A stretch of DNA of 64,000 nt from Typha latifolia (GCA_019914945.1 CM034102.1:8607501-8671500), one strand, 5' to 3'; numbered from the stretch's first letter, positions 1-10,104 are shown. Made by a program: numbers and translations. The notes: generated by a model from the letters alone, not told the origin.

Positions 1-687
1 TCCAAAACCAGAATATTCAAAACATCGAACTTTATTCTCAGAATTCTTATTTTTCTGTTTGAAATTGTTGTTGCTTACGCCTTGTATTTGAACAAGAGTA
101 TTCTTCTCAAGTTTTTCAGCATTCAATTTGTTTGGCTTCCGAAAGAATTTATTGAACTTTTTGACGAACATAGCCAACATCTCAATATCTAAATCACCTT
201 CATCATCAAACTCCTCTAAATTTTGTTCAACTGTGGATAGGGCCATCCCTTTGGACTTCCTCGGTTTTGAAAGACTGGACTCAAATGTTTGTAAATTTTC
301 TACTAATTGTTCAACTTTCATAGAATCGATATCCTTACTTTCCTCAATAGCTATAACTTTCGCTTCAAACCTTTCTAGAAGAGACCGAAAGATCTTACGG
401 ACAATTCTGTTTTCAGGAATTTTCTCTCCTAGGTTGAAACTGAAGTTGACTATATCACTCAGCTTTGCATAGAACTCATCAAATGTCTCATTCTCCTCCA
501 TACGTAGAGTTTCAAAACTAGTAGTCAACCTCTGAAGTTTCGAAAGTTTTACAGCCATAGTTCCTTCGTGAGTAGTTTCTAAGATCGTCCAGGCTTCTTT
601 TGCTATTTTAGAACTAGAAATTCTTCTAAATTCTTCTGAGAAAACACAACTAAAAATTGCATTAATTGCTTTGCTATGAAAATCCAT
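1..687 (-). pseudogene. Ty1/copia gag, internally deleted, runs off the window (Co1)
   Basis: Capsid polyprotein of a copia retrotransposon. Read from an ATG at 687 on the minus strand, the frame appears open to the window edge (229 codons). The first residues, MDFHS, match the gag start of Co2 and Co3 (MDFHRDG), but the frame then jumps to KAINAIFSCVF, so roughly 70 codons at the N-terminus are deleted in frame. The middle carries the copia gag segment (TILETTHEGTMAVKLSKLQ, then MEENETFDEFYAKLSDI). Near the edge is a damaged zinc knuckle, RCFEYSGFG, in which the second cysteine is Tyr. The primer site and LTR follow at once at higher coordinates, as expected for the 5' end of a minus-strand element. 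Family assignment is firm; function is lost or doubtful. Confidence 0.85.
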
Positions 688-720
688 GCCTATCTGATCT
701 CTCTCTACGGATGAGAGAAC

Positions 721-735
721 CTGCTTCGGATACCA
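721..735 (-). other. tRNA primer-binding site of Co1
   Basis: Read on the minus strand this is a variant of the initiator-Met primer site (TGGTATCCGAAGCAGG, against TGGTATCAGAGC), directly after the LTR end and 30-odd bases before the gag ATG. Two mismatches suggest the copy is old. Confidence 0.75.
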
Positions 736-736
736 T

Positions 737-1691
737 TGGAAAAAATCCTTAGACACAAGTATATATCTAAATACTAGGCAATGATATCACTCGTTCGCTT
801 AGGTAAAAGTCCAATGAAATAAATAGAACGAAAGCAGAGATGAACGCTAAGATTTTAACGTGGAAAAACCCAAATGGGAAAAAACCACGGATCCAAACTC
901 GGATCAAAACCAATCACTAGACTTGCTCACAAAACAACACGTCGATCCAAACGACTTTGTTCCTCTTAGTCTTGCTCGCTAGAACCCACGATTCACTACT
1001 TCTCGTGATTGAAGTCCAACCTCAATAGCCCTCGAGATTGATCTTCCGTCTAGATAGCCCTTAAGACGAAAGATTAAGTTTTGTAGATGAGTAGGACCTT
1101 GTTAGTTGAAGAACCTATATAGCCTCAAGAAGTCTCCTTCAATAATACTTCTTCAACCACCCTAGAGTTAGGGCATCACAATCCTTATATATGATCTCCA
1201 AGATAGAGCCAAATCCAAGTCTTATCCGAACTCACGAAAGTCCAAGATTTTTAAACTTCATTGGTGCGTTCGAACGTGGCCTGGGTGCGTTCGAACGGCC
1301 TGACTTGATCTCAAGTGCGTTCGAACGGGCCCAAGTGCGTTCGAACGCGACAACTTGAATTCTTTAGGTTGTGTTCGAACGCGTTTGTGAACGCAGCTCT
1401 CGGTCTGTGTGAATGCAAGTATCCGCGTTTGAATACGTTTGTGAACGCAGCTCTCGGTCTGTGTGAACACAGTACCCTCATTCGAACACGTTTGTGAACA
1501 CAGCTCTCGGTTTGTGTGAACGCACTGCGTTCGAACGCATTTGTGAACGCGGTATGAACTCAACAGCTTTTCTCCAATAATCTTGCAATTCTTCAAACTA
1601 GAGATTTTCTAGACTTGTATAAAGCTCATATACATGTAGAAATACACTTAGAATATTTTATACACAATTGCCAATAATTAAAAACCTAACA
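737..1691 (-). repeat. 5' LTR of copia element Co1 (955 bp)
   Basis: Minus-strand LTR with TG...CA ends: it starts TGTTAGGTTTTTA at 1691 and ends ...CCA at 737, next to the primer site. It is homologous to the LTRs at 16936-17836 (minus) and 53040-54099 (plus). Its middle holds an array of TTCGAA palindromes. No target-site duplication can be tested, because the element leaves the window. Confidence 0.85.
1258..1560. repeat. TTCGAA palindrome array inside the Co1 LTR
   Basis: At least seven TTCGAA cores, mostly in the context GCGTTCGAACG(C/G), mixed with imperfect direct repeats of GTGAACGCAGCTCTCGGT and GTTTGTGAACGC. The array lies in the U3 part of the LTR, upstream of the TATA-like region in LTR orientation. 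It resembles arrays in the two Ty3/gypsy families of this window. Open frames across it give Arg/Thr/His/Cys-rich peptides that are by-products of the repeat. Confidence 0.85.
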
Positions 1692-1694
1692 ATA

Positions 1695-1914
1695 TGCAAA
1701 GATAACTATGCCTCTTACCAGAGTGACTCAAAAGAATCAAAAGTTTGAGTGTAATGAAGAGTGTGAAAATAGTTTTTAGGAATGAAAAAGAAGATCGACT
1801 TGTGCACTAATTCTAATTATTCCTTATAGTGGAATAGGATTTCAAGTATATTGTGATGCCTCATGCAAATGATTAGGTTGTGTTTTAATGCAGAATGATA
1901 AGTGGTAGCATATG
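1695..1914 (+). pseudogene. Tekay/Del-like gypsy RNase H fragment
   Basis: Plus-strand remains of the RT-RNase H region of a chromovirus pol. Recognisable pieces are PLTRVTQKNQKFECNEECE and, after broken codons, FQVYCDASCK and LGCVLMQNDKW. These match the usual pattern F-x-W-T-x-E-C-E ... YSDAS ... GLGCVLMQ. Stops interrupt it. It ends abruptly where a TGTAATAACCC LTR start begins at 1915. Confidence 0.7.
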
Positions 1915-2605
1915 TGTAATAACCCAGATAAAAATAAAAATAAAAATAAATAAAATAATAATATTAATAACAATAATAATAATAATATATAAATTAAATA
2001 TAAAAAAGATAAAAGAACGAAATAAAAAAAATAAAATAAAAAATTTGTTGCATGGCACGAGCTCATGCCATGCAAATTATGGGCGAACATTGAGGGCGCC
2101 ACGTGCGCCCACAACCGTTGGCTCGGCCAACCGGGCTGGGCCAGCTAGCAACGACAGGCCCCACCGCCACCGTAGCTACCGCCTTTCCCCTCCTTCACTG
2201 CCTCTCTCTCTCCCTCTATATCCCTCTCCTTATCTTTCGATCTCTCGCTCTCTCCAACTCTCTCTAACTCTCTCTCTCTCTTGCCATCCTCTCTCTTGAG
2301 CTCTCTCTTTCTCTCCTTCCCTTCTCGACATCAGCCTACCGCCACCGTCACTGCCGTTGCCGTCGCAACCCCCCCACTGTCTCTCTCTATAGTTCTCTCT
2401 CTAACTCACTCGTTCCCTCTCTCACTCTCTCTCTTACCCTCCTCTCTTTCTCTCTCTCTTTATCACCTCTCTCTTTCTCTCCTCGCCGACGACTTCTCGT
2501 CGTCGCAGTCGTCGCCGCCGCACCCCTCACCACCTTCTCTTTCTAACTCTCTCGTTCTCTCTCTCTTACCCTCCTCGCTTTCTCACTCTATCACCTCCCT
2601 CTTTC
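1915..2605 (+). repeat. Tekay-like LTR, 5' part only
   Basis: Begins TGTAATAACCCAG, the same start as the LTR at 11145 and the inverted one ending at 25213. An A/T-rich stretch follows, then a 28-bp near-palindrome at 2048-2075 (half-site TTGCATGGCACGAG), GC-rich sequence with GGGCTGGGCC, and a long CT-rich tract (about 2180-2605). The rest of the LTR is missing; element A1 begins at 2606. Long reading frames in the CT tract are low-complexity artefacts. Confidence 0.75.
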
Positions 2606-3573
2606 TGATACGATCTTCTCTTTGGGGCTAAGGCTCTGATATCAGCTTGATACGATCTTCTCTTTGGGGCTAAGGCTCTGATACCAGCTTGATACGATCT
2701 GGCACGGAACTTTGAAATTCGATCCCAAAATATTCTGTCGTCGGATCGACGTGATATTTTGATATGTTGCAGCCTCGTAAAAGAGCTTTCAACAAATCTA
2801 GTTACAGGCGAATCGGAGTTGGGGATCTTGAGATATCGTTCGTTTAGTGGCCAAACATCAGGATGCTCTGTTTTGGATTCGTGGATGGAGGCACGAGATC
2901 CTAGGTAATGGTGGATGGTGGTGGACCGGCGTTAATGTGGTGTCACCGGTGAAAAGTGATGGTGGAAGGGTTGTGGTAGATGGAAGGATTAGGGCAAGTG
3001 TGGGATAGATTGAACGAAGGGGGAGAAGATGGCCACCCCTAAGGGACTAGGGTGATTAGCCGGACGAGGGAGGTTAGAAGCGGCGTCACCGGGGATTGAG
3101 AGAACGGGAGCGAAGAAGACGAAGGAGGCAAGGCAAAACTCAATCTCAATAATCAATGATAATTTTGGTTGCCCTACACATCCTTTTATAGGCTAACCAA
3201 CAACTCACATTAACCCTAAAACATAATTTTTGCCGATCGCATTCGAACTCGCCCGACCGCGTTCGAACTCACCGAATTAGCTCTTCTGGACTTGCGAACG
3301 CGATGCAGGCGTTCGAACGCGTGATAGAACGCGCTTGTCGGTATTTGCGAACGCGATGCAGGCGTTCACAGTGCGTTCGAACGCATAGTACATTCTCTTC
3401 ACCACGTTCACAACCCCGTTCACAAACCACGTTCAAACTCACTCCACCCGCGTTCGAACGCGACTTACAAAAAACTTATTTTAATGGAAATTAAACACTA
3501 AAACATGAAATAAAAAACACTCCTAAAGTGAACCCATGCTCGAGACGACGTCGGTGAAGTCCGAATCGTATCA
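2606..3573 (-). repeat. 3' LTR of A1 (968 bp)
   Basis: Starts TGATACGATTCGG at 3573, ends ATCGTATCA at 2606. The terminal ~85 bp hold two tandem 42-bp units, each with a primer-site-like GGTATCAGAGCC or GATATCAGAGCC. U3 carries the TTCGAA array (about 3235-3475) and a TATA box (rev. comp. of CCTTTTATA, near 3182-3190). Confidence 0.88.
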
Positions 3574-4089
3574 ATCCACCACGCTTCCTTAACCTTGTCC
3601 TCAAGGTTTGAAGTTTGTGAAGCAATCTTTGAACTCTGGCTTAAGTTCCTCCATGGTATGATCTTCTGCATTGGTTCCCCACATATCTGAAGATATAGGA
3701 AATGCTGGTGCTGAAAGAGCGGCAAGCTCACTTGTGTCCGGTTGGCGCGAAAGAGCATCGGCGGCTCGATTTTAAATCCCCTTTTTGTAGACTAATTTGT
3801 AGTCATACCCAAGGAGTTTCGTGACCCACCGTTGTTGGGCTGGGGTGTGCACACGTTGCTCCATGAAGTAGGATAAGCTACGTTACTCCATGAAGTAGGG
3901 TCGCCATTTGGTGACGGCGTGTAGAATCGCTAGCATTTCACGCTCGTAGGTAGATAGCTGTCGCGACTGACTTGACAATGTTTTGCTCATATATGCCACG
4001 GGTCTGCCCTCTTGCATCAAAACTGCTCCAATGCCCTCACTCGAAGCGTCGCACTCCACCACAAAGGGCTTGCCGAAATCTCGGTAGTG
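3574..4089 (-). pseudogene. A1 RNase H and pol 3' end (integrase missing)
   Basis: Minus-strand RNase H domain in broken frames: FGKPFVVECDASSEGIGAVL, AYMSKTLSSQSRQLSTYERE, AILHAVTKWRPY, then QQRWVTKLLGYDYKLVYKKG and ADALSRQ, all standard Ty3/gypsy RNase H landmarks. After a short linker with SDMWGTNAEDHTMEELKPEF the frame runs into NFKP and NLEDKVKEAWWID next to the LTR. An intact element such as A4 has about 1.7 kb of integrase there. A2 and A6 show the same join. Confidence 0.85.
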
Positions 4090-4893
4090 CTAGAACGGAG
4101 CTGTAGACATAGCTGTCTTCAAGGCTTCGAAGGCCTCCGTTGCTTTGCCCGTCCATTGAAACCCACCTTTTTTGAGTAAGGAGGTCAGCGGGGCAGCAAT
4201 TTTGCCATAGTTGGCAACAAATCGCCAGTAGTACCCTGTCAATCCAAGGAATCCCCTCAATTCCCTCTGATTAGTAGGAATCGGCCAATCCACCATATTA
4301 TTGATCTTTCTTGGGTCGGCTTCCAGTCCTTTTACAGAGATTATATGCCCCAAGTACTCCACTTTTGACTCTCCCCAAAGACACTTGCTCATCTTAACTT
4401 TTAGCTGGTTTTGTCGCAAGATATTTAATACCTCTTGCACGTGCCGCAAGTGCTCACTCCAATTCCTGCTGTATACTAGAATATCATCAAAGAAGACGAG
4501 CACGTACCGACGCAAGAGTGGGCGGAAGAGGTCATTCATCAGCCCTTGGAAGGTGGCCGGTGCATTGGTGAGCCCAAACGGCATGACTCGGAACTCATAG
4601 TGGCCATCGTGAGTTCGAAACACCGTTTTGTGTACATCTTCAGGGTCGACTCGGATTTGATGGTATCCCGCTCTTAAGTCAAGTTTGCTGAAGTAGGCCG
4701 ACCCTGTGAGCTCATCTAGAAACTCCTCGATCACCAGTATTGGATACCGGTCCTTGACAGTAATTGCATTCAAGGCTCGGTAGTCGATGCAAAACCGCCA
4801 ACTCCGGTCTTTCTTCCGAACCAGCAGCACCGGCGATGAGTAGGCACTTCTACTCGGTTGAATAATCCCTTGCTCGAGCATTTCCTCCACCAA
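4090..4893 (-). pseudogene. A1 reverse transcriptase
   Basis: 267-codon open segment with Ty3/gypsy RT blocks in order: [60 protein letters not shown], and the catalytic box [10 protein letters not shown], followed by the thumb (VEYLGHIIS) and [13 protein letters not shown]. Both catalytic aspartates are present. The segment is out of frame with the protease piece (4895-5605) and with RNase H, so no full polyprotein can be made. Confidence 0.9.
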
Positions 4894-4894
4894 T

Positions 4895-5605
4895 TTACTG
4901 ATCTCTTCCTTCTGGACATGTGGGTACCGATAGGGTCGGACATTCGCAGGTTCCGCCCTGGAATGATTTGGATGCGATGGTCATGACGACGGTTCGGCGG
5001 TAGTCCTCGGGGTTCCTTGAAGAGATCCCGAAACTCCTACAGCAGCTCTTCCATGTCGAGGCTACTTCCTTTGGTGGTGGATGTTCTGGTTCAACAACAG
5101 CCATTTGCAATAGTAGAGCTCGGTCCCCTGCACAAGGAAAACCCACAAGTGGTTGCAATGTCGGCCCTTGCCGCGGTTGATTTCCATCTAGCAGCACCCT
5201 TCTTCCATTCCTCCGAAATGTCAGTGTGAGGTTTGAGAAATCAAATGTTACAGGCCCCAAGCTTTCAAGCCATTGAGTCCCCAAAACAATATCGGCACCT
5301 TGCAAGGCCAACGGATAAAGGTCCAATGTGAAAGTTTGGCCTTGCACCTTCAATTCCACACCTCCACAAATAAAATCTGCTGGCAATGTGCTGCCATCTC
5401 CGATTGTCACATCGAACCCTTCCATGGGTTCCGACTCAAGCCCAATCTTCCTAAGGAGCCTCTTGTCAATGAAGTTGTGGGTGGACCCGGTGTCAATCAA
5501 GATTCTCACTGTGGTTTTCTTGACTACCCCGTTTACCCACAAGGTTTTTGGCGCAGTTGCCCCCGAATAGGCGTGGAGGGAGATTTTGGCTATCATGTCC
5601 TCCAC
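4895..5605 (-). pseudogene. A1 aspartic protease segment
   Basis: 236-codon open segment. The retropepsin active site is ILIDTGSTHNFIDKRLL (D-T-G intact), with later GADIVLGTQWLESLGPVTFD, typical of plant gypsy proteases. After about residue 180 the frame shifts away from the protease-RT linker, giving a nonsense tail that ends at 4895 just before the RT segment. Confidence 0.88.
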
Positions 5606-6976
5606 GGGTTGCTCCTCGTTTCTTCTCCTTGATGTCCAGCCACATCTGTACCTTTAGCTGCAAACTCATCCTCCGCTTCCTCCAATCCATCGATTAGCAT
5701 CACCGATCCCATCGGTTTAGCGCAGCGATGCCCGGGTACAAACTTCTCATCACAACGGAAGCATAGGCCCTTGGCTCTTCTTTCTTCTACTTGGGCTGGT
5801 GTGAGTGCTCGTCCCGGACCTCTAGGTGCATACTTCACATCTTGGGATGGCTTCAAGGGTGCTCGAGGAGGTATCATTGTAGCAGCAACCCTTGGTACTC
5901 CGATAGTATTTCCCGCCGCTATGTTTGGTTGAGCTTGATTGCGGCTTCCTTGGCTCATCCAACTCTGTTTCAAGTGTATCTTCATGGCCCTATGTTTGTC
6001 TTCCATAAGCACCGCATCTTCGAAGGCCTCCTTTAAGGTCCTAGGCCTTAAAGCCCTCACATCGGCTTGTATGTCACCTCGCGTGCCCGGAGATGAAGGT
6101 CTTTGCAAAGTTGCCGATCCGTCCATGGTGGATGACATCGGCTACTAATTTTCTCAAATTCTTCTTGGTATGATCCAACCGTGGTCTTTTGCACCGTCTT
6201 TGAGAGGAGAGCATCAAAGTCTTCATATCCCGATGCTCCAAATCGCCGTGAGATATCGGCGCAAAATTCAGCCGAAGTTTCGATAGCCTCAGTGGCATTG
6301 GCTGCTCGAAACCAATGAAGCGCCGCATCCTCAAGGTGGAAGCTCGCAAGCGTCACCTTGTACTCTTCCGCCGTTCCTTGGTATGCAAAGAATTGCTCCG
6401 CCCTAGACAACCAATCGATCGGGTCGCCACCTTTGAACTTGGGGAATTCGAGACGCACGACTTGTCCACGGATGCCATTGTCTCGTTCCGGATCATGTCC
6501 TTGTCTAACCGAGGGAGGATGCACCATGAAGGGTTGATGATCCCTCCTTCGGTTTTGATTAACTTGTTGTGGTTCCGGATCGTATTGACCCGCCCACGGA
6601 TCTTGATCTCCAAGGCGGTCTCCATAGTGGTTCACCCGTCGGATGGGTTCACCCGCAATCTGGACCTGGTGTAACCATCCTTGCTTGCCCTCTGCCCCTA
6701 GGGTGGTGGTAGCAGCGGCTCTTGTGGTTGCAAAGGCTGAACCGGTGGCGGTGGGTTCAAGGGGGTGGACTTGCGTCGTGGGGTCGATGGTGCTTTCCCG
6801 TTAGCCCGTAGTTCCCGCATCATCTCCATCATCATCTGGTTGTTGATGGCCAATTGCTCTGAAATAGATCGGGCGGTTCCACGGGTGGAAGTCCTTGCAA
6901 TCGTTTCTCCCTCCTCTATTGGGAGAATCTCTTCTTCATCATCTCGTCGTGCAGCCATGGATCTGGTTGTCGTCAT
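5593..6976 (-). pseudogene. A1 gag, frame-shifted
   Basis: Gag starts at an ATG at 6976 (MTTTRSMAARRDDEEEILP), 26 bp after the primer site. It is split over three frames: 6976-6698 (N-terminus, Pro-rich), 6635-6057 (capsid, LEFPKFKGGDPIDWL, AEQFFAYQGTAEEYKVTLAS) and 6138-5593 (zinc knuckle CFRCDEKFVPGHRC). Compared with A4, a segment between the LxxQ and NxxMMMEMMRE parts is deleted. It would form the particle shell if intact; here it is dead. Confidence 0.88.
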
Positions 6977-7001
6977 TGGAAGCGCTTGTCTGAGGAAAGG
7001 T

Positions 7002-7014
7002 GGCTCTGATACCA
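7002..7014 (-). other. Functional-position primer-binding site of A1
   Basis: Minus strand TGGTATCAGAGCC, exact match to the initiator-Met tRNA 3' end, 4 bases after the outermost LTR terminus at 7018. Two more primer-site copies lie inside the LTR (near 7050 and 7095). Confidence 0.85.
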
Positions 7015-7591
7015 GATTGATACGATCTTATCTTTGGGGCTAAGGCTCTAATACCAGCTTGATACGATCTTCTCTTTGGGGCTAAGGCTTTGATACCAGC
7101 TCGATACGATCTGGCACGAAACTTTGAAATTAGATCCCAAAATATGCTGTCGTCGGATCGACGTGAGATTTTGATATGTTGTAGCCCGTAAAAGAGCTTT
7201 CCAACGAATCTAGTTACAGGCGAATCGGAGTTGGGGATCTCGAGATATTGTTCGTTTAGTGGCCGAACATTAGGATGCTCTGTTTTGGATTCGTGGATAG
7301 AGGCACGAGATCCTAGGTAATGGTGGATGGTGGTGGACCGGCGTTAATGTGGTGGCACCGGTGAAAAGTGATGGTGGAAGGGTTGTGGTTGATGGAAGGA
7401 TTAGGGCAAGTGGGATAGATTGGAAGAAGGGGGAGAAGAGGGCCACCCCTAAGGGATTAGGGTGATTAGCCGGACGAGGGAGGTTAGAAGCGGCGTCGCC
7501 GGGGATTGAGAGAACGGGAGCGAAGAAGACGAAGGAGGCAAGGCAAAACTCAATCTCAATAATCAATGATAATTTTGGTTGCCCTACACAT

Positions 7592-7600
7592 CCTTTTATA
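7592..7600 (-). promoter_or_regulatory. TATA box of the A1 5' LTR
   Basis: TATAAAAGG on the minus strand, in the conserved context TTAGCC-TATAAAAGG-ATGTGTAGGG shared by all A LTRs. It lies about 40 bp downstream of the TTCGAA array and so marks the likely U3/R border. Confidence 0.7.
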
Positions 7601-7640
7601 GGCTAACCAACAACTCACATTAACCCTAAAACACAATTTT

Positions 7641-7880
7641 CGCCGATCGCGTTCGAACTCGCCCGACCGCGTTCGAACGCACCGAATTAGCTCTTCTAGA
7701 CTTGCGAACACGATGCAGGCGTTCGAAAGCGTGATCGAACGCGCCTGTCGGTATTTGCGAACGCGATGCAGGCGTTCACAGTGCGTTCGAACGCATAGTA
7801 CATTCTCTTCACCACGTTCACAACCCCGTTCACAAACCGCGTTTGAACTCACTCCACCCGCGTTCGAACGCGACTTACAG
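7641..7880. repeat. TTCGAA palindrome array in the A1 5' LTR
   Basis: Five TTCGAA cores, mostly GCGTTCGAACGC, among GTTCACAA and CGAACGCGATGCAGGCGTTC repeats, directly upstream of the TATA box in LTR orientation. The same block is at 3235-3475, 16440-16680, 46490-46730 and 50890-51150. Confidence 0.85.
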
Positions 7881-7983
7881 AAAACTTATTTTAATGGAAA
7901 TTAAACACTAAAACATGAAATAAAAAACACTCCTAAAGTGAACCCATGCTCGAGACGACGTCGGTGAAGTCCGAATCGTATCA

Positions 7984-8648
7984 AGGATGAGGAGGATGAG
8001 GAAGATGAGTTTATAGCTGAAGATGAAGGTGTAGCTGAGGAGCAACCTGTGGAGGACATGATAGTCGAAATCTCCCTCCACGCATATTCAGGGAGAGCCA
8101 CACCAAAGACTTTGCGGGTGAACGGTGTAGTCAAGAAAACCACAGTGTGAATCTTGATTGACATCGGGTCCACCCATAACTTCATTGATAAGAGGCTACT
8201 TAGAAAGATTGGGTTCGAGTCGGAACCCACAGAAGGGTTCTATGTGATAATAGGAGATGGCACCACATTGCAAGCAGATTTTATTTATGGAGGTGTGGAA
8301 TTGAAAGTGCAAGCCCAAACTTTCACATTGGATCTTTATCCGTTGGCCTTACGAGGTGCCGACATTGTCTTGGGGACCCAATGGCTTCAAAGCTTGGGTC
8401 CCGTAACATTTGATTTTTCAAACCTCACACTTACATTTTGGAGGAATGGTCGAAGAGTGCTGCTGGATGGAAACCAATTGCGGGAAGGGCCGACGTTGCA
8501 ACCACTTTTGGGACTTCCTTGTGCAGGGGACCGAGCTCTACTATTCCAAATGGTTGTTTATGAACCAGAGCATCCATCACCAAGGAAAATAGCCGCTGAC
8601 ATGCAAGAGCTGCTGCAGGAATTCAAGGATATCTTCGAGGAACCCTGA
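7984..8648 (+). pseudogene. A2 gag-protease linker and protease
   Basis: Protease of A2. The linker (EEQPVEDMIVEISLHAYSG) runs in frame to a stop just before the active site. The site reads LIDIGSTHNFIDKRLL: Thr of the D-T-G triad is Ile, which should inactivate it. GADIVLGTQWLQSLGPVTFD follows and the frame stays open to 8648. Confidence 0.85.
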
Positions 8649-9500
8649 GGACTGCCGCCGACCCGTCGGCACGACCATCGCATCTAGATCATTCCACGGG
8701 CTGAACCAGCAAATGTTCGGCCCTATTGGTACTCACATGTCTAGAAGGAAGAGGTCAGTAAATTGGTCTGGAGATGCTAGAGCAAGGGATTATTCAACTG
8801 AGTAGAAGTGCCTACGCATTATCGGTGCTGCTGGTTCGAAAGAAAGACGGGAGTTGGTGATTTTGCGTTGACTACCGAGCCTTGAATGCGATCATTGTCA
8901 AATACCGATATCCAATACCGGTGATCGAAGAGTTGCTGGATGAACTCACAGGGTTGGCTTACTTCAGCAAACTTGACTTAAGAGCGGGGTATCATCAAAT
9001 CCGCATCGACCTAGAAGATGTGCACAAAACGGCATTTCGAACTCACAATAGCCACAATGAGTTTTGAGTCATGCTGTTTGGGCTCACCAATACACCGGCT
9101 ACCTTCCAAGGGTTGATGAATGATCGTTTCTGCCTGCTCTTGCGTTGGTACGTGCTCGTCTTCTTTGACGATATTCTAGTGTATAGCAGGAATTGGTGCG
9201 AGCACTTGTGGCATGTGCGTGAGGTGTTGAATATCTTTAGACAAAACCAGTTAAAAGTCAAGATGAGCAAGTGCCTTTGGGGAGAGCGACAAGTGGAGTA
9301 CTTGGGACATATAATCTCAGTGAGAGGAGTGGAAGCCGATCCAAGCAAGATCAAGAATATGGTGGACTGGCTGATTCCCACTAATCAGCGGGAATTGAGG
9401 GGATTCCTTGTGTTGACGGTGTACTACCGACGATTCGTTGCCAATTACGGCAAGATTGCTGCCCCGCTGACCTTCTTACTAAAAATAGAGGGTTTCAATA
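8649..9500 (+). pseudogene. A2 reverse transcriptase
   Basis: RT in broken frames. [16 protein letters not shown] (in 8882-9067) is separated by a TGA from [16 protein letters not shown] and [13 protein letters not shown] (9071-9535). The catalytic double Asp remains. [20 protein letters not shown] and the fingers (LLVRKKDGSW, before a TGA at 8860) are also readable. Confidence 0.87.
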
Positions 9501-9501
9501 A

Positions 9502-10104
9502 ATGGGCAAGAAGACGGAGGCCTTCGAAGCATTGAAGACAGCCATGTCTACCGCACCAATTCTAGCACTACCGGATTTTAGTAAGCCCTTTGTGGTGGAA
9601 TGTGATGCTTTAGATGAGGGCATTGGAGCTGTATTGATACAAGAGGGCGGGCCCATGGCATACATGAGCAAGGCATTGTCAAACTGGTCGCAAGAGCTAT
9701 CCACATATGAGCGCGAAATGCTAGCAATTCTACACGCTGTCACCAAATGACGACCCTACTTGATTGGCCAACGATTTACTATCTGCACAGACTAGTGTAC
9801 CTTACCCTACTTCATGGAGCAACGTGTGCACACCCCAGCACAGCAACGATGGGTCACGAAACTCCTTGGGTATGACTACCAACTAGTCTATAAAAAGGGG
9901 GTCGAGATCCGAGCGACCGATACCCTTTCGTGCCAATCGAACACAAGTGAGCTCACCTCCTTTTTAGCACCAACCCTTCCTCTATTTTCAGATATGTGGG
10001 GAACCAATGCAGACGATCAAATCATAGAGGAGCTTGAGTCAGAGTTCAAATATTGCTTCCCTAATTTCAAACCTTGAGGACAAGGTTGTGGAAGCGTGGT
10101 GGAT
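9502..10104 (+). pseudogene. A2 RNase H, pol end and polypurine region
   Basis: KPFVVECDALDEGIGAVLIQ, AYMSKALSNWSQELSTYERE, AILHAVTK then a stop; QQRWVTKLLGYDYQLVYKKG in the next open piece. It ends with SDMWGTNADDQIIEELESEF, a stop, and a purine-rich run against the LTR. The junction matches A1 (3574-3680) and A6 (25547-25670). Confidence 0.85.

Larger units (their letters stand above)
2606..7983 (-). mobile_element. Ty3/gypsy element A1, two LTRs, no integrase
   Basis: A 5.4-kb minus-strand element: 5' LTR 7018-7983, primer site 7002-7014, gag 5593-6976, protease 4895-5605, RT 4090-4893, RNase H 3574-4089, then a polypurine-like tract and 3' LTR 2606-3573. The LTRs are 966 and 968 bp and very similar by eye, so it is fairly young, yet gag and pol are frame-shifted. 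Integrase is absent: RNase H passes straight into the pol C-terminal end. The flanking pentamers (CTTTC left, AGGAT right) do not match, so the ends were probably rearranged after insertion; the right flank is the interior of element A2. Confidence 0.88.
7018..7983 (-). repeat. 5' LTR of A1 (966 bp) with two internal primer-site copies
   Basis: Starts TGATACGATTCGG at 7983. Going 3' it has the TTCGAA array (7641-7880, five TTCGAA cores), the TATA box at 7592-7600, a leader region, and at its end two ~42-bp units that each repeat GGTAT(C/T)A(A/G)AGCC plus an ATCGTATCA terminus. The true end at 7018 abuts the working primer site. The 3' LTR has the same two units, so they are copied as LTR. Confidence 0.88.

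Noticed and set aside
1258..1560. Heat-shock elements in the LTR arrays (TTC/GAA boxes)
   Set aside because: Heat-shock elements need TTCnnGAA with 2-bp gaps; here TTC and GAA abut, and the GAAC-GCG-TTC spacing is wrong. Not called.
4301..4600. Opposite-strand frames over gag and pol (4301-4600, 5273-5632, 48509-48879 and others)
   Set aside because: Antisense shadows of real RT/protease/gag segments on the other strand.
7002..7014. tRNA gene at the primer sites
   Set aside because: Only the 12-18 nt complementary to the tRNA 3' end are present; no cloverleaf.
7556..7852. Long reading frames rich in Arg/Thr/His/Cys/Glu (e.g. here, 1258-1596, 16428-16655, 46478-46720, 50879-51136)
   Set aside because: They are translations of the TTCGAA arrays in LTRs. 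Every phase of the repeat is open by composition, they recur in all copies, and no start context or domain supports a protein.
2601..7988. Target-site duplication for A1
   Set aside because: Flanks are CTTTC and AGGAT; no match even with one-base shifts. A1 ends are treated as rearranged.
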